The notes under the pieces: model-generated | What the model saw: the letters and a program-made list of their open reading frames with translations, nothing else | Database searches by the model: none | Told to the model about the DNA's origin: nothing | Shown: one piece after another, positions 1 through 6,197 of the stretch | How the letters are laid out: each line of letters begins with the position of its first letter | Position numbering within the stretch: position 1 is the first letter of the stretch | Origin: Rhodospirillales bacterium | GTDB taxonomy: Bacteria; Pseudomonadota; Alphaproteobacteria; Reyranellales; Reyranellaceae | Direction: 5' to 3' | Assembly (NCBI GenBank): GCA_013205335.1 | Contig: JABMNB010000588.1 | Coordinates: 1 to 17,864 of the forward strand | Length of the DNA stretch: 17,864 bases | Translations under genes and position numbers: made by a program

Positions 1-192
<192 letters not shown>

Positions 193-199
193 GGCTCCT

Positions 200-378
200 C
201 TACCCCCGTAAGCCTTCCGCGAGCTTACCCGGCGATTCTTCCGACACATCCCCCCCTATTCTCGCACGTCCCTGGTTCCGAACACTCGGGTGTCGGGAAA
301 AGGGAAATGCAAGACCGGCCAGATCAAAGTCTTGACCGGCGCGACGGTCTTTTCCCGACGCACAGGCGTCGGGATTTT
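200..378. other. Intergenic region between two minus-strand genes
   Basis: This 179-base gap has no supported protein gene. It holds the upstream region of the truncated gene at 42-192 and several small inverted repeats: an imperfect one near 280-299, AAGAC/GTCTT near 311-333, GACCG/CGGTC near 335-350, and the strong stem at 354-373. No convincing sigma-70 promoter was found on either strand. Confidence 0.4.
354..378 (+). terminator. Rho-independent terminator-like hairpin reading to the right
   Basis: A perfect 8-bp stem (CCCGACGC at 354-361 and GCGTCGGG at 366-373) encloses the loop ACAG and is followed by ATTTTT on the plus strand. The U tract exists only in the plus direction; on the minus strand the stem is followed by AAAAGACC. 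It therefore looks like a terminator for a plus-strand transcript, although no plus-strand gene lies to its left. It abuts the 3' end of the minus-strand hydratase gene, so it may also act as an end structure for that mRNA. Confidence 0.5.
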
Positions 379-1179
379 TCAGCGCGGCAGCTCGTACTTC
401 AGCGTCACCTCGCCCAAGCCGTCGATGCGGCCGGTGGCGGTGCTGCCCGGCGGTACGAACTGGCAGGCGACCATGCTGCCCGACGAGACGATCATGCCCT
501 TCTTCAGGCGCTTGCCGTGTTCGCCGAGTTTGTTCGCAAGCCAGGCCAGCGAATTGTAGCAATGGCCCAGCACGTCGCCCGAATGGCCTTCGCGCACGAC
601 CTTGCCGTCGAAGGAGATCGAGCCGTTCAGGTTGCCGAGATCGAGCTTTGCCCAGCCCTTGTTCGGCCGGGCCAGCAGGGATCCGCCGTTCCAGCCGGCG
701 TCCATGATGAGAGGATTGACGGCGAGGCGGCTGTAGTCAGCGCCGCGATCCTCGATCAGTTCGAAACCCGCCCGCGCCTCGCCGACATATTGAGCGATCG
801 AGTCCTTGTCGTAGGGCTTGCCTTTCGGCGCCGGCACATCCGCATTCACCGTCAGGATGATCTCGAGTTCGACACCCAGCCGTGTCCAGCGGTCGGCGCG
901 GACGGAGGCCTTATGCTCGAAGACGCGCTTCTTACGGATTGGTCCGTAGGCGGGGCCCTTGAGCCCGGTCTGCGCCAGGATCTGCGGCGACGTCAGGGCG
1001 ATCTTGTAGCCGACGAGCGGACCCTGCTTGACGACCTGCTTCTTCAGGAAAGCGTCCTGGACCTTGTAGGCGACGCGCTCGTCGTCGGTCGCGAACTGCG
1101 CCGGCCACCAGCCTACGACGGCGCGCGACTTGTCGACCTGGTGCAGCCATTTGGCGACCCTGGCGATGCTCAATGCCAT
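379..1179 (-). CDS. 2-keto-4-pentenoate hydratase / oxalocrotonate decarboxylase family (FAH superfamily)
   Basis: The 266-residue length matches the MhpD/HpaH/DmpE family, which adds water to, or decarboxylates, 2-oxo-4-enoates from meta-cleavage of aromatics using a divalent metal. Seen in the sequence: the substrate-loop motif GYKIALTS (residues 57-64), the VELE pair (103-106) and FELIEDR (139-145), which in this family supply metal-binding acidic residues, and a C-terminal SSGSM (232-236) where relatives have a T/S-G-S loop. No signal peptide, so cytoplasmic. The ATG at 1179 has a GGGGAAG site about 8 bases upstream. No dioxygenase or aldolase partner lies next to it, so the true substrate is open; family membership is firm, the specific reaction is not. 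Confidence 0.85.
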   Translation of the reverse strand: MALSIARVAKWLHQVDKSRAVVGWWPAQFATDDERVAYKVQDAFLKKQVVKQGPLVGYKIALTSPQILAQTGLKGPAYGPIRKKRVFEHKASVRADRWTRLGVELEIILTVNADVPAPKGKPYDKDSIAQYVGEARAGFELIEDRGADYSRLAVNPLIMDAGWNGGSLLARPNKGWAKLDLGNLNGSISFDGKVVREGHSGDVLGHCYNSLAWLANKLGEHGKRLKKGMIVSSGSMVACQFVPPGSTATGRIDGLGEVTLKYELPR

Positions 1180-1226
1180 GTGTTTCTTCCCCTTGCTTGC
1201 TTTCGTCGTCCTCGCATAGTGCCATC

Positions 1227-1922
1227 ATGGCGATGAAAGCGTTGCAAAATTTGGGACCCGTGCGCAGCGGCGCCGTGGTCGGAGTCGTGCTTGCCGGCGG
1301 CGAGGGGCGGCGCATGGGGCCGGGCGCCCTGAAGCCTCTGCGCCTGCTCGCGGGCAGGCCCATGGTGGCGCATGTCGTGGAGCGGCTGCGACCGCAGGTC
1401 ATGGACCTGGTGGTCGTGGCCAACGATCCGGCGCCGGAATTCCGCACGCTGGGAGTGCCGGTGATCGCCGATCCACCGGACGTCCAGCAGGCGGCGAAGG
1501 GCGAGGGCCGGCGGCTCGGCCCCCTGGCCGGAATCCTGGCCGGCATGGAATGGGCCCGCCGGCATCATCCCCATTCCGGCTGGATCCTGACGGCCCCAGC
1601 CGATGTGCCGTTCCTCCCGCTCGATCTGACCGTCCGTCTGTGCGGGCTGATGCACGTGCCTGAGCCCGACGTCCTGATGGTGCGTCATGGCAAGAGGCGC
1701 GAGCATACGCTCGCCATCTGGTCGGTGAAGCTTGCCGCCGATCTTCGCCGCGCCATCCTCGAGGAAGGCATGAGGCGGGTGGAGACTTTCGCCCAGCGCT
1801 ATTCCTTCGAGGAACTCGTCTGGCCGGGCAACGCGGCGCCGTTCCTGAACGTCAATACGCCGGTCGAACTCAGCGTGGCGATGCGTCGTCTGGAGCGAGT
1901 TCGATCACGTTCCCGTCGATGA
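1227..1922 (+). CDS. mobA: Molybdenum cofactor guanylyltransferase MobA
   Basis: MobA transfers GMP from GTP to molybdopterin to form the guanine dinucleotide cofactor in the cytoplasm. The 231-residue product has the nucleotidyltransferase signature LAGGEGRRMG (22-31), a Lys at 36 after the glycine loop, GPLAGILAGME (98-108), the metal-binding Asp at 126 in TAPADVPFLP, and the typical C-terminal FLNVNTPVEL (206-215). The frame is open further upstream to 1173, but that extension (PCVSSPCLLSSSS) is unlike the family, so the ATG at 1227 is chosen; 1233 is also possible. No clear ribosome site is visible. The gene is divergent from the hydratase (47-base gap), and its last 53 bases overlap the 3' end of the opposing DUF3553 gene. 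Confidence 0.85.
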   Translation: MAMKALQNLGPVRSGAVVGVVLAGGEGRRMGPGALKPLRLLAGRPMVAHVVERLRPQVMDLVVVANDPAPEFRTLGVPVIADPPDVQQAAKGEGRRLGPLAGILAGMEWARRHHPHSGWILTAPADVPFLPLDLTVRLCGLMHVPEPDVLMVRHGKRREHTLAIWSVKLAADLRRAILEEGMRRVETFAQRYSFEELVWPGNAAPFLNVNTPVELSVAMRRLERVRSRSRR

Positions 1923-2085
1923 CGATCTTGCCGGCGTTTTCGAAATTGACCGTGATGCGGTGGCCAATCATCGACTGGATCTGGCCGAGGCCCCAGTCGG
2001 GCCGGCCAGGGTGGCGCACGAAGTCGCCGGGGCTGAAGAGCCCATTGCCGGGCCTGTCGAACAAGTTTTCGTTACTCCCATCCAT
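1870..2085 (-). CDS. DUF3553 domain protein
   Basis: A 71-residue protein with the DUF3553 pattern: FSPGDFVRHPGRPDWGLGQI at residues 17-36, then GHRITVNFENAGK (41-53) and a hydrophobic end IDGNVIELAP. This small beta-rich, Tudor/SH3-like fold also appears as the C-terminal tail of some UvrD/PcrA helicases, so a nucleic-acid or RNA-polymerase contact is conceivable, but the stand-alone proteins have no proven role. The start at 2085 leaves an 80-base divergent gap to the bufferin-type gene at 2165. The ribosome site is weak. Its 3' end overlaps mobA tail to tail. Confidence 0.8.
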   Translation of the reverse strand: MDGSNENLFDRPGNGLFSPGDFVRHPGRPDWGLGQIQSMIGHRITVNFENAGKIVIDGNVIELAPDDASPR

Positions 2086-2129
2086 GGCTACGATCTCGGT
2101 GCCTGACGTCCTGCGGCCTTAATCTGGAG

Positions 2130-2159
2130 TATAGAATGAACGTCGTCACTTTAAGGAGG
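2130..2159 (+). promoter_or_regulatory. Possible -10 box and strong ribosome site for the DUF2282 gene
   Basis: TATAGAAT (2130-2137) resembles a -10 element but has no matching -35 at standard spacing, so the promoter type is unresolved and an alternative sigma factor is possible. AAGGAGG at 2153-2159 is a perfect Shine-Dalgarno sequence 5 bases before the ATG at 2165. It is the best ribosome site in this part of the window and implies high translation of the peptide. Confidence 0.4.
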
Positions 2160-2164
2160 ACCCT

Positions 2165-2410
2165 ATGAACACGACCCGTTTCGCCATCGCCTCGGCCCTC
2201 GCCGCCGCGCTCGTGCTGCCGGCCGCTGCCCAGGCCCAGGGCAACATGGAAAAGTGCTACGGCATCGCAAAGGCCGGCAAGAACGATTGCCAGACGGCGA
2301 AATCGTCGTGCGCCGGTACGTCGAAGACGGACGCGCAGCCCGACGCCTGGATCTCGGTTCCGAAGGGCGCGTGCGACAAGATCATCGGCGGCAAGCTGAC
2401 CGCCAGCTGA
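2165..2410 (+). CDS. bufA1: DUF2282 secreted peptide, bufferin precursor type (BufA1-like)
   Basis: An 81-residue precursor with a clear Sec signal peptide (Arg at 5, hydrophobic 6-18, probable cut after AAAQA near residue 24). The mature part is a short core with four Cys: C31 in EKCYG, C42 in GKNDC, C49 in SCAGTS and C70 in GACDK. This four-Cys pattern is the DUF2282 signature. In the described bufferins, a DUF692 (MNIO) enzyme converts Cys residues of such peptides, as I recall to 5-thiooxazoles, and the exported product binds copper and buffers the periplasm. Here the DUF692 and DUF2063 genes follow directly, with only 2 bases before the next ATG. The copper role is inferred from the family; the sequence shows precursor, enzyme and partner in canonical order. 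Confidence 0.88.
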   Translation: MNTTRFAIASALAAALVLPAAAQAQGNMEKCYGIAKAGKNDCQTAKSSCAGTSKTDAQPDAWISVPKGACDKIIGGKLTAS

Positions 2411-2412
2411 GC

Positions 2413-3252
2413 ATGCGACCGGTCGCCGGCATCGGGCTGCGCTCACCGCATCTGGCGGAGATCGCGCGCGACACGCCGGCAACCGGCTTTCTCGAGATTC
2501 ATGCCGAGAACTATCTGGCGAGGTCTCCAGCGGTGCTGACCGTCGAGCGGCTGCGGCGGGACTATGAATTTTCCGTTCACGCGGTCGGTCTGTCGCTTGG
2601 CTCGATCGACGGCCCGGACGAAGCGCATCTGGGTCGCGTCGCTGCGCTGATCGAGCGGCTCCAGCCGGCGCTCGTGTCGGACCACCTCTCCTGGAGCATC
2701 GCGGGCGGCCGCTACTTCAACGATCTGCTGCCGTTACCCTATACCGAGGAAGCCCTCGAGGTCGTCGTGCGCAATGTCGACCGGTTGCAGCGACGGCTCG
2801 GTCGGCAGGTCTTGATCGAGAACCCCTCCTGCTACCTGTCGTACGCGCACTCGACCCTGTCCGAGCCTGAATTCCTGAGCGAACTTGTGTGCCGCAGCGG
2901 CTGCGGGCTGCTGCTGGACGCCAACAACATTGTGGTCACGGCGCACAATCTGCGGCTCGATGCCGTGGCCTGGCTCGACGGGCTGCCGGCATCGGCGATC
3001 GGCGAATATCACTTGGCAGGTCATGCCGTGAACGACGCTGATGGCGAGCCGATCCTGATCGACGATCACGGCAGCCGGGTCAGCCAAGGCGTATGGGCTT
3101 TTTTCGACGAGATCGTGCGCCGCTACGGGCCGCGGCCGACGTTGGTCGAGTGGGACACCGATCTCCCGGCCCTCGACATCCTTCTCGATGAGGCGGCACG
3201 GGCGGCACGAGCGCTCAAGGTGGATGCGGAAGCCGATGCCCGGGCTGCGTGA
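2413..3252 (+). CDS. bufB: DUF692 / MNIO multinuclear iron oxidase, bufferin maturase (BufB-like)
   Basis: A 279-residue TIM-barrel protein of the MNIO family (relatives: MbnB, TglH), di- or tri-iron enzymes that use O2 to oxidise Cys residues in ribosomal peptides. Candidate ligand motifs in order: HAENY (30-34), HAVGL (56-60), SDHLSW (89-94), ENPS (136-139), LDANNI (168-173), EYHLAGH (198-204), DDHG (217-220) and VEWD (245-248). These give the His, Asp, Glu and Asn set expected for the iron cluster. The frame stays open upstream to 2254, but only the ATG at 2413, 2 bases past the precursor stop, starts with the family N-terminus VAGIGLR. Expected to act in the cytoplasm on the unexported precursor. 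The last 17 bases overlap the next gene. Confidence 0.9.
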   Translation: MRPVAGIGLRSPHLAEIARDTPATGFLEIHAENYLARSPAVLTVERLRRDYEFSVHAVGLSLGSIDGPDEAHLGRVAALIERLQPALVSDHLSWSIAGGRYFNDLLPLPYTEEALEVVVRNVDRLQRRLGRQVLIENPSCYLSYAHSTLSEPEFLSELVCRSGCGLLLDANNIVVTAHNLRLDAVAWLDGLPASAIGEYHLAGHAVNDADGEPILIDDHGSRVSQGVWAFFDEIVRRYGPRPTLVEWDTDLPALDILLDEAARAARALKVDAEADARAA

Positions 3253-4009
3253 TCTTCAGGCGGCTTTCTCGGCATATCTGAAGGGCGAGGATCGGCCCGA
3301 CCTCGCCGATGCCGTGGTCGCCGACACGATCGCCGCATCGGCTCGCCTCCGTATCCATCGCCATCACGTGGCGGAGAGTCTGGCAACAGCCCTCGGGGCC
3401 ACGTTCTCGACCGTCCAGGCAATCGTCGGTGACCAGTTCTTTCGGGCCATGGCCAGGACCTTCGTCGTGCAGGATCTGCCACGGCAACCGGTGATGGCCG
3501 AGTACGGCGCGGGCTTCCCGGCCTTCGTAGGCGGGTACGGGCCTGCCACCTCTCTGCCGTACCTCGCCGACATGGCTCGGCTCGACTGGGCCCTGAACAT
3601 GGCTTTCCATGCGCCCCTGGAGGGAAGACTGACCGCGCCTGACCTCACCGGCCTCCCGGCTGAGCGGCTGCTCGGGCAGAAGCTGGCTTTGGCTGCCGGT
3701 TCGACGCTCGTCTGGTCGCCCTATCCTGTCGACCGGATCTGGCAGGCGTCTCGGCCCGGTGCGACGGTTGGAGCCGTTTCGTTGGAGGAGGGGCCTGCGG
3801 CGGTGATCGTCCTGCGTCGACCCGAGGAGGCGACCTTTGTGAGCTTGAGCTTGTCGGAAGCGGCCTTCGTGAGGGCGCTGGACGGTGGCGCCAGCTTGGA
3901 GGAAGGGGCCGAGGCTGCGTTTTCGGTCGATCCTGCCTTCGATCTGGCGTCGAGCTTCGCGCGGCTGCTTGCTTTAGAGGCATTTGCTGCATTGCAACAA
4001 ATCTGCTGA
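3236..4009 (+). CDS. bufC: DUF2063 protein, MNIO partner (BufC-like)
   Basis: A 257-residue protein whose first half is the DUF2063 domain: LRDLQAAFSAYL near the N-terminus, RLRIHRHHVAESLATAL, IVGDQFFRAMARTFV, YGAGFPAFV and LPYLADMARLDWA. DUF2063 proteins are annotated as putative DNA-binding, but in MNIO clusters they are thought to recruit the precursor peptide to the enzyme. The C-terminal half is more variable. The start is uncertain: ATG codons at 3188, 3224 and 3236 are in frame, and 3236 fits the family N-terminus best (GGAAG close upstream), so the gene overlaps bufB by 17 bases. No DoxX-type membrane gene (BufD), which often completes such clusters, follows; the next gene is dksA. 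Confidence 0.85.
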   Translation: MPGLRDLQAAFSAYLKGEDRPDLADAVVADTIAASARLRIHRHHVAESLATALGATFSTVQAIVGDQFFRAMARTFVVQDLPRQPVMAEYGAGFPAFVGGYGPATSLPYLADMARLDWALNMAFHAPLEGRLTAPDLTGLPAERLLGQKLALAAGSTLVWSPYPVDRIWQASRPGATVGAVSLEEGPAAVIVLRRPEEATFVSLSLSEAAFVRALDGGASLEEGAEAAFSVDPAFDLASSFARLLALEAFAALQQIC

Positions 4010-4025
4010 CGCACGGGCCAAAAAG

Positions 4026-4040
4026 CCTCGAATATTGAGG
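4026..4040 (+). repeat. Near-palindrome after bufC
   Basis: CCTCGAATATTGAGG reads as CCTC-AAT/ATT-GAGG with one extra G. It lies 17 bases after the bufC stop and is not followed by a T run, so it is a weak candidate for an mRNA end structure. Confidence 0.3.
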
Positions 4041-4043
4041 ATT

Positions 4044-4060
4044 ATTACAGCCGCTGTAAT
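4044..4060. promoter_or_regulatory. 17-bp palindrome upstream of the dksA promoter (operator-like)
   Basis: ATTACAGCCGCTGTAAT has two perfect 8-base arms around a single central C. It sits 35 bases past the bufC stop and 44 bases upstream of the -35 box proposed for dksA. The near-zero spacer fits a dimeric repressor or activator site better than an RNA hairpin, although a 6-bp stem with a 5-base loop is also possible. The regulator is unknown. Confidence 0.45.
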
Positions 4061-4104
4061 TGTTGCGCTGCACGGCTGAATCGACGTGCGGGCCCGAAAC
4101 GTTG

Positions 4105-4132
4105 TTGCTCCGGAAGGGGCCATCCCTATACT
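4105..4132 (+). promoter_or_regulatory. Probable sigma-70 promoter of dksA
   Basis: TATACT (4127-4132) is a strong -10 box (5 of 6 to consensus), preceded at 16 bases by TTGCTC (4105-4110), which keeps the TTG core. Transcription would start near 4139, giving a leader of about 60 bases before the dksA ATG. It lies between the palindrome at 4044-4060 and the leader hairpin at 4151-4170. Confidence 0.55.
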
Positions 4133-4150
4133 CCGCGCGCTTCGAAAGGG

Positions 4151-4170
4151 GTCCACCTTCCCTGGTGGAC
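4151..4170 (+). promoter_or_regulatory. Leader hairpin in the dksA 5' UTR
   Basis: GTCCACC (4151-4157) and GGTGGAC (4164-4170) form a perfect 7-bp stem around TTCCCT, inside the predicted leader. No T run follows, so it is not a terminator. The ribosome site GTGGAG (4185-4190) lies downstream and free of the stem. A role in mRNA stability or translation is inference. Confidence 0.5.
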
Positions 4171-4199
4171 TGTCGTGGCTTCGAGTGGAGTTGCCGACG

Positions 4200-4625
4200 A
4201 TGTCGATTACGTTGCCGCAGAATTATCGGCCGACAGAACGTGAAGCTTTCATGAATCCGATGCAGCAGGAGTACTTCCGGCAGAAGTTGCTGAAGTGGAA
4301 GGGCGAGCTGATCGATGAATCCAATCAGACGCTGCAGAACATGCAGGAAGAAAGCCTCGCGCAACCCGATCTCGCCGATCGCGCAACCGCCGAGACCGAC
4401 CGCTCTCTCGAATTGCGGACCCGGGATCGTTTCCGCAAGCTGATCTCGAAGATCGACCAGGCGATGAAATCGATCGAGGAAGGCACCTACGGATATTGCG
4501 AGGAGACAGGTGAGCCGATCTCGCTGAAGCGTCTCGAGGCACGGCCAATCGCGACCCTCTCGGTCGAGGCGCAGGAGCGCCATGAGCGCATGGAGCGCAC
4601 CCGCCGCGACGAAGGCTCCGACTGA
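4200..4625 (+). CDS. dksA: DksA-family RNA polymerase-binding transcription factor
   Basis: A 141-residue DksA that enters the RNA polymerase secondary channel and, with ppGpp, resets transcription in starvation. Seen: N-terminus MSITLPQNYRPTEREAFMNP, typical of alphaproteobacterial DksA; the coiled-coil tip PDLADRA with Asp57 and Asp60, equivalent to E. coli Asp71 and Asp74; and a C-terminal globular region with YGYCEETGEPI and RRLEARP-like RLEARPIATLS. Of the four zinc-finger Cys in E. coli DksA only C100 remains; the others are T103, S121 and A124, so zinc binding should be lost. The frame is open upstream to 4086, but the ATG at 4200 has a GTGGAG site 9 bases ahead and matches the family start. 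Monocistronic, with its own promoter. Confidence 0.93.
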   Translation: MSITLPQNYRPTEREAFMNPMQQEYFRQKLLKWKGELIDESNQTLQNMQEESLAQPDLADRATAETDRSLELRTRDRFRKLISKIDQAMKSIEEGTYGYCEETGEPISLKRLEARPIATLSVEAQERHERMERTRRDEGSD

Positions 4626-4648
4626 CATCGTCTTCTGCCGGCGACAAC

Positions 4649-4686
4649 CTCGGTGTCATCCCGAGTGCAGTCGAGGGATTTTTTTT
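4649..4686 (+). terminator. Possible terminator of dksA
   Basis: A T run of eight (4679-4686) follows two competing weak stems, CTCGG/CCGAG (4649-4653 with 4661-4665) and CCTCG/CGAGG (4648-4652 with 4672-4676). It lies 25-60 bases after the dksA stop and overlaps the left arm of the intergenic repeat, so repeat and terminator may be the same object. Confidence 0.4.
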
Positions 4687-4714
4687 GTAGCAGGTCCTTC
4701 GCTGCACTCAGGAC
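4655..4714. repeat. Intergenic inverted-arm repeat, copy A (REP-like)
   Basis: The left arm (about 4655-4681, starting GTCATCCCGAGTGCAG) and the right arm (about 4692-4714, GGTCCTTCGCTGCACTCAGG in its body) are imperfect inverted copies sharing GAGTGCAG/CTGCACTC. They can fold into one long hairpin. The same type of element lies at 14538-14623. It sits between the converging dksA and D-aminoacylase genes. Confidence 0.65.
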
Positions 4715-4726
4715 TTCGGACAAGGC

Positions 4727-6187
4727 TTACGCCTTGTGCTCCGCCTGCATGGCCTGGCGGTTGAGGGCGCGTCCGGCCCGGCCGCCGCCGGGCTTGCCGT
4801 CGCGCCACGCGAACGCGCCGTTGCAGATGACCGTGTCGATACCCTTGGCCGGGGAGATCGGCTTCTCGAACGTGGCCGTGTCGATCACCGTTGCCGGATC
4901 GAAGATGCAGAGGTCGGCATAGAAACCAGGCTTCACCTCGCCGCGCTTGGCTAGATGGAAGCGCTGCGCCGAATACGACGTCATGCGGCGCACCGCGTCT
5001 TCCAGCGGGAAGAGCTTGAGATCGCGTGAGTAGTGGCCGAGCACCCGCGGGAACGTGCCCCACAGGCGCGGATGCGGATGGGCGTCGAACGGGATGCCGT
5101 CCGAGCCGATCATGGCGCCGGGATGGGCCATGGCGGCCTGCACGTCCTTCTCGTCCATCATGAAGTAGATGGCGCCGGCGGGCTGGATACGGTCGGCGGC
5201 TTCCTTCATCGAGCAGCCCATCTCCTCGGCGATGTCCTTGAGATCGCGGCCGCTCATGCCCTCGACCTTGTCGGACCAGGTGATCAGAACCTTGTCGGCG
5301 CGCTCGAGCATGTCGCTGCGCAGGATCGTCGAGCCCGCGACGTAGGGATAGACGTCGAAGGCGATCTGCTGCTTCTTCATCGCCTCGTTGAAGTGCGGCA
5401 GCGTTTCCTTCATGCGGCCGAAGTTGGAGCGGCCGGAGCATTTGTGATGCGAGACGATGACTTCGGCGCCGACGCGGCGGCCGATCTCGAAGGTTTCGTC
5501 CATCGCCTTCAGGATGTGATCACCCTCGTCGCGCATGTGGGCGGTATAGACGCCGCCCCACTTGCCGAGAGGCGCCGCCACTTCGGCCACTTCGTCGGTC
5601 GAGGCATGGCTGGACACCGCGTAGAACAGGCCGCTCGACATGCCGATGGCGCCCTGTTCGAGGCTCTGGTCGAGCAGCTCGCGCATCTGCTTGATCTCGG
5701 GGGCGGTGGCGACGCGGTTGAGATCGTCGCCCATCGAGTTGATGCGCAGGGTGCCGTGGCCGATCAGGAAGGCGCCGTTGATGGCGGGCTTGGCGGCGTC
5801 GACCTTGCCGGCGAAGTCGGCGAAGTCGCGGGAGAGGTTCTCCTTCTTCTTGATGATCAGCGACATCCAGTGGCCGACGTCGGGCCGGATGTAAGGCGCG
5901 GCCGAGACGCCGCAATTGCCGCAGACCACCGTCGTGACGCCCTGGCTGGCCTTCATCGCCATGGTCGGATTATCGATCAGGGCGGTGTCGTCGTGCGTGT
6001 GAACGTCGATGAAGCCCGGCGCCACGACCCGGCCCGAGGCGTCGATCTCGTTGTCGCCCCGGAGCGTGCCCGGCGCTTCGACGGCTGCGATGCGATCGCC
6101 CTTCACCGCCACGTCGGCGGCGAACAGCTTCTTGCCCGTACCATCCGCGACCAGTCCGTTGCGGATGACGATGTCGTAAGTGGCCAT
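4727..6187 (-). CDS. N-acyl-D-amino-acid deacylase (D-aminoacylase), amidohydrolase superfamily
   Basis: A 486-residue zinc amidohydrolase that cleaves N-acyl groups from D-amino acids. The metal set appears at the positions of the Alcaligenes D-aminoacylase, shifted by 3-4: His63 and His65 (HTH), Cys92 (GNCG), His217 (AHMRDE), His247 (SHHK) and Asp363 (GSDG). The N-terminal small beta domain (DIVIRNGLVADGTG) and the C-terminal GEVKPGFYADLCIFDP complete the fold. No signal peptide. The ATG at 6187 has AGGAG 7 bases upstream and lies 10 bases after the stop of the MlrC-like gene, so the two form an operon. Related family members act on D-Glu, D-Asp or other N-acyl substrates, and exact specificity cannot be read here. 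Confidence 0.88.
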   Translation of the reverse strand: MATYDIVIRNGLVADGTGKKLFAADVAVKGDRIAAVEAPGTLRGDNEIDASGRVVAPGFIDVHTHDDTALIDNPTMAMKASQGVTTVVCGNCGVSAAPYIRPDVGHWMSLIIKKKENLSRDFADFAGKVDAAKPAINGAFLIGHGTLRINSMGDDLNRVATAPEIKQMRELLDQSLEQGAIGMSSGLFYAVSSHASTDEVAEVAAPLGKWGGVYTAHMRDEGDHILKAMDETFEIGRRVGAEVIVSHHKCSGRSNFGRMKETLPHFNEAMKKQQIAFDVYPYVAGSTILRSDMLERADKVLITWSDKVEGMSGRDLKDIAEEMGCSMKEAADRIQPAGAIYFMMDEKDVQAAMAHPGAMIGSDGIPFDAHPHPRLWGTFPRVLGHYSRDLKLFPLEDAVRRMTSYSAQRFHLAKRGEVKPGFYADLCIFDPATVIDTATFEKPISPAKGIDTVICNGAFAWRDGKPGGGRAGRALNRQAMQAEHKA

Positions 6188-6197
6188 CTGAAAACTC

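Noticed and set aside
2101..2164. ECF sigma-type promoter (AAC-N16-CGTC style) for the bufferin-type operon
   Set aside because: The only GAAC (2138-2141) is too close to the start codon for a matching -10, so no ECF promoter can be assigned from the sequence.
4060..4254. Small plus-strand frame and the upstream extension of DksA (from 4086)
   Set aside because: The extension crosses the predicted promoter and leader hairpin and is absent from the family; the ATG at 4200 has a proper ribosome site.
3645..4628. 327-codon minus-strand frame across bufC, the intergenic region and dksA
   Set aside because: Antisense to two recognised genes and across a promoter and hairpin region; composition is typical shadow (Arg, Pro, Ser rich).
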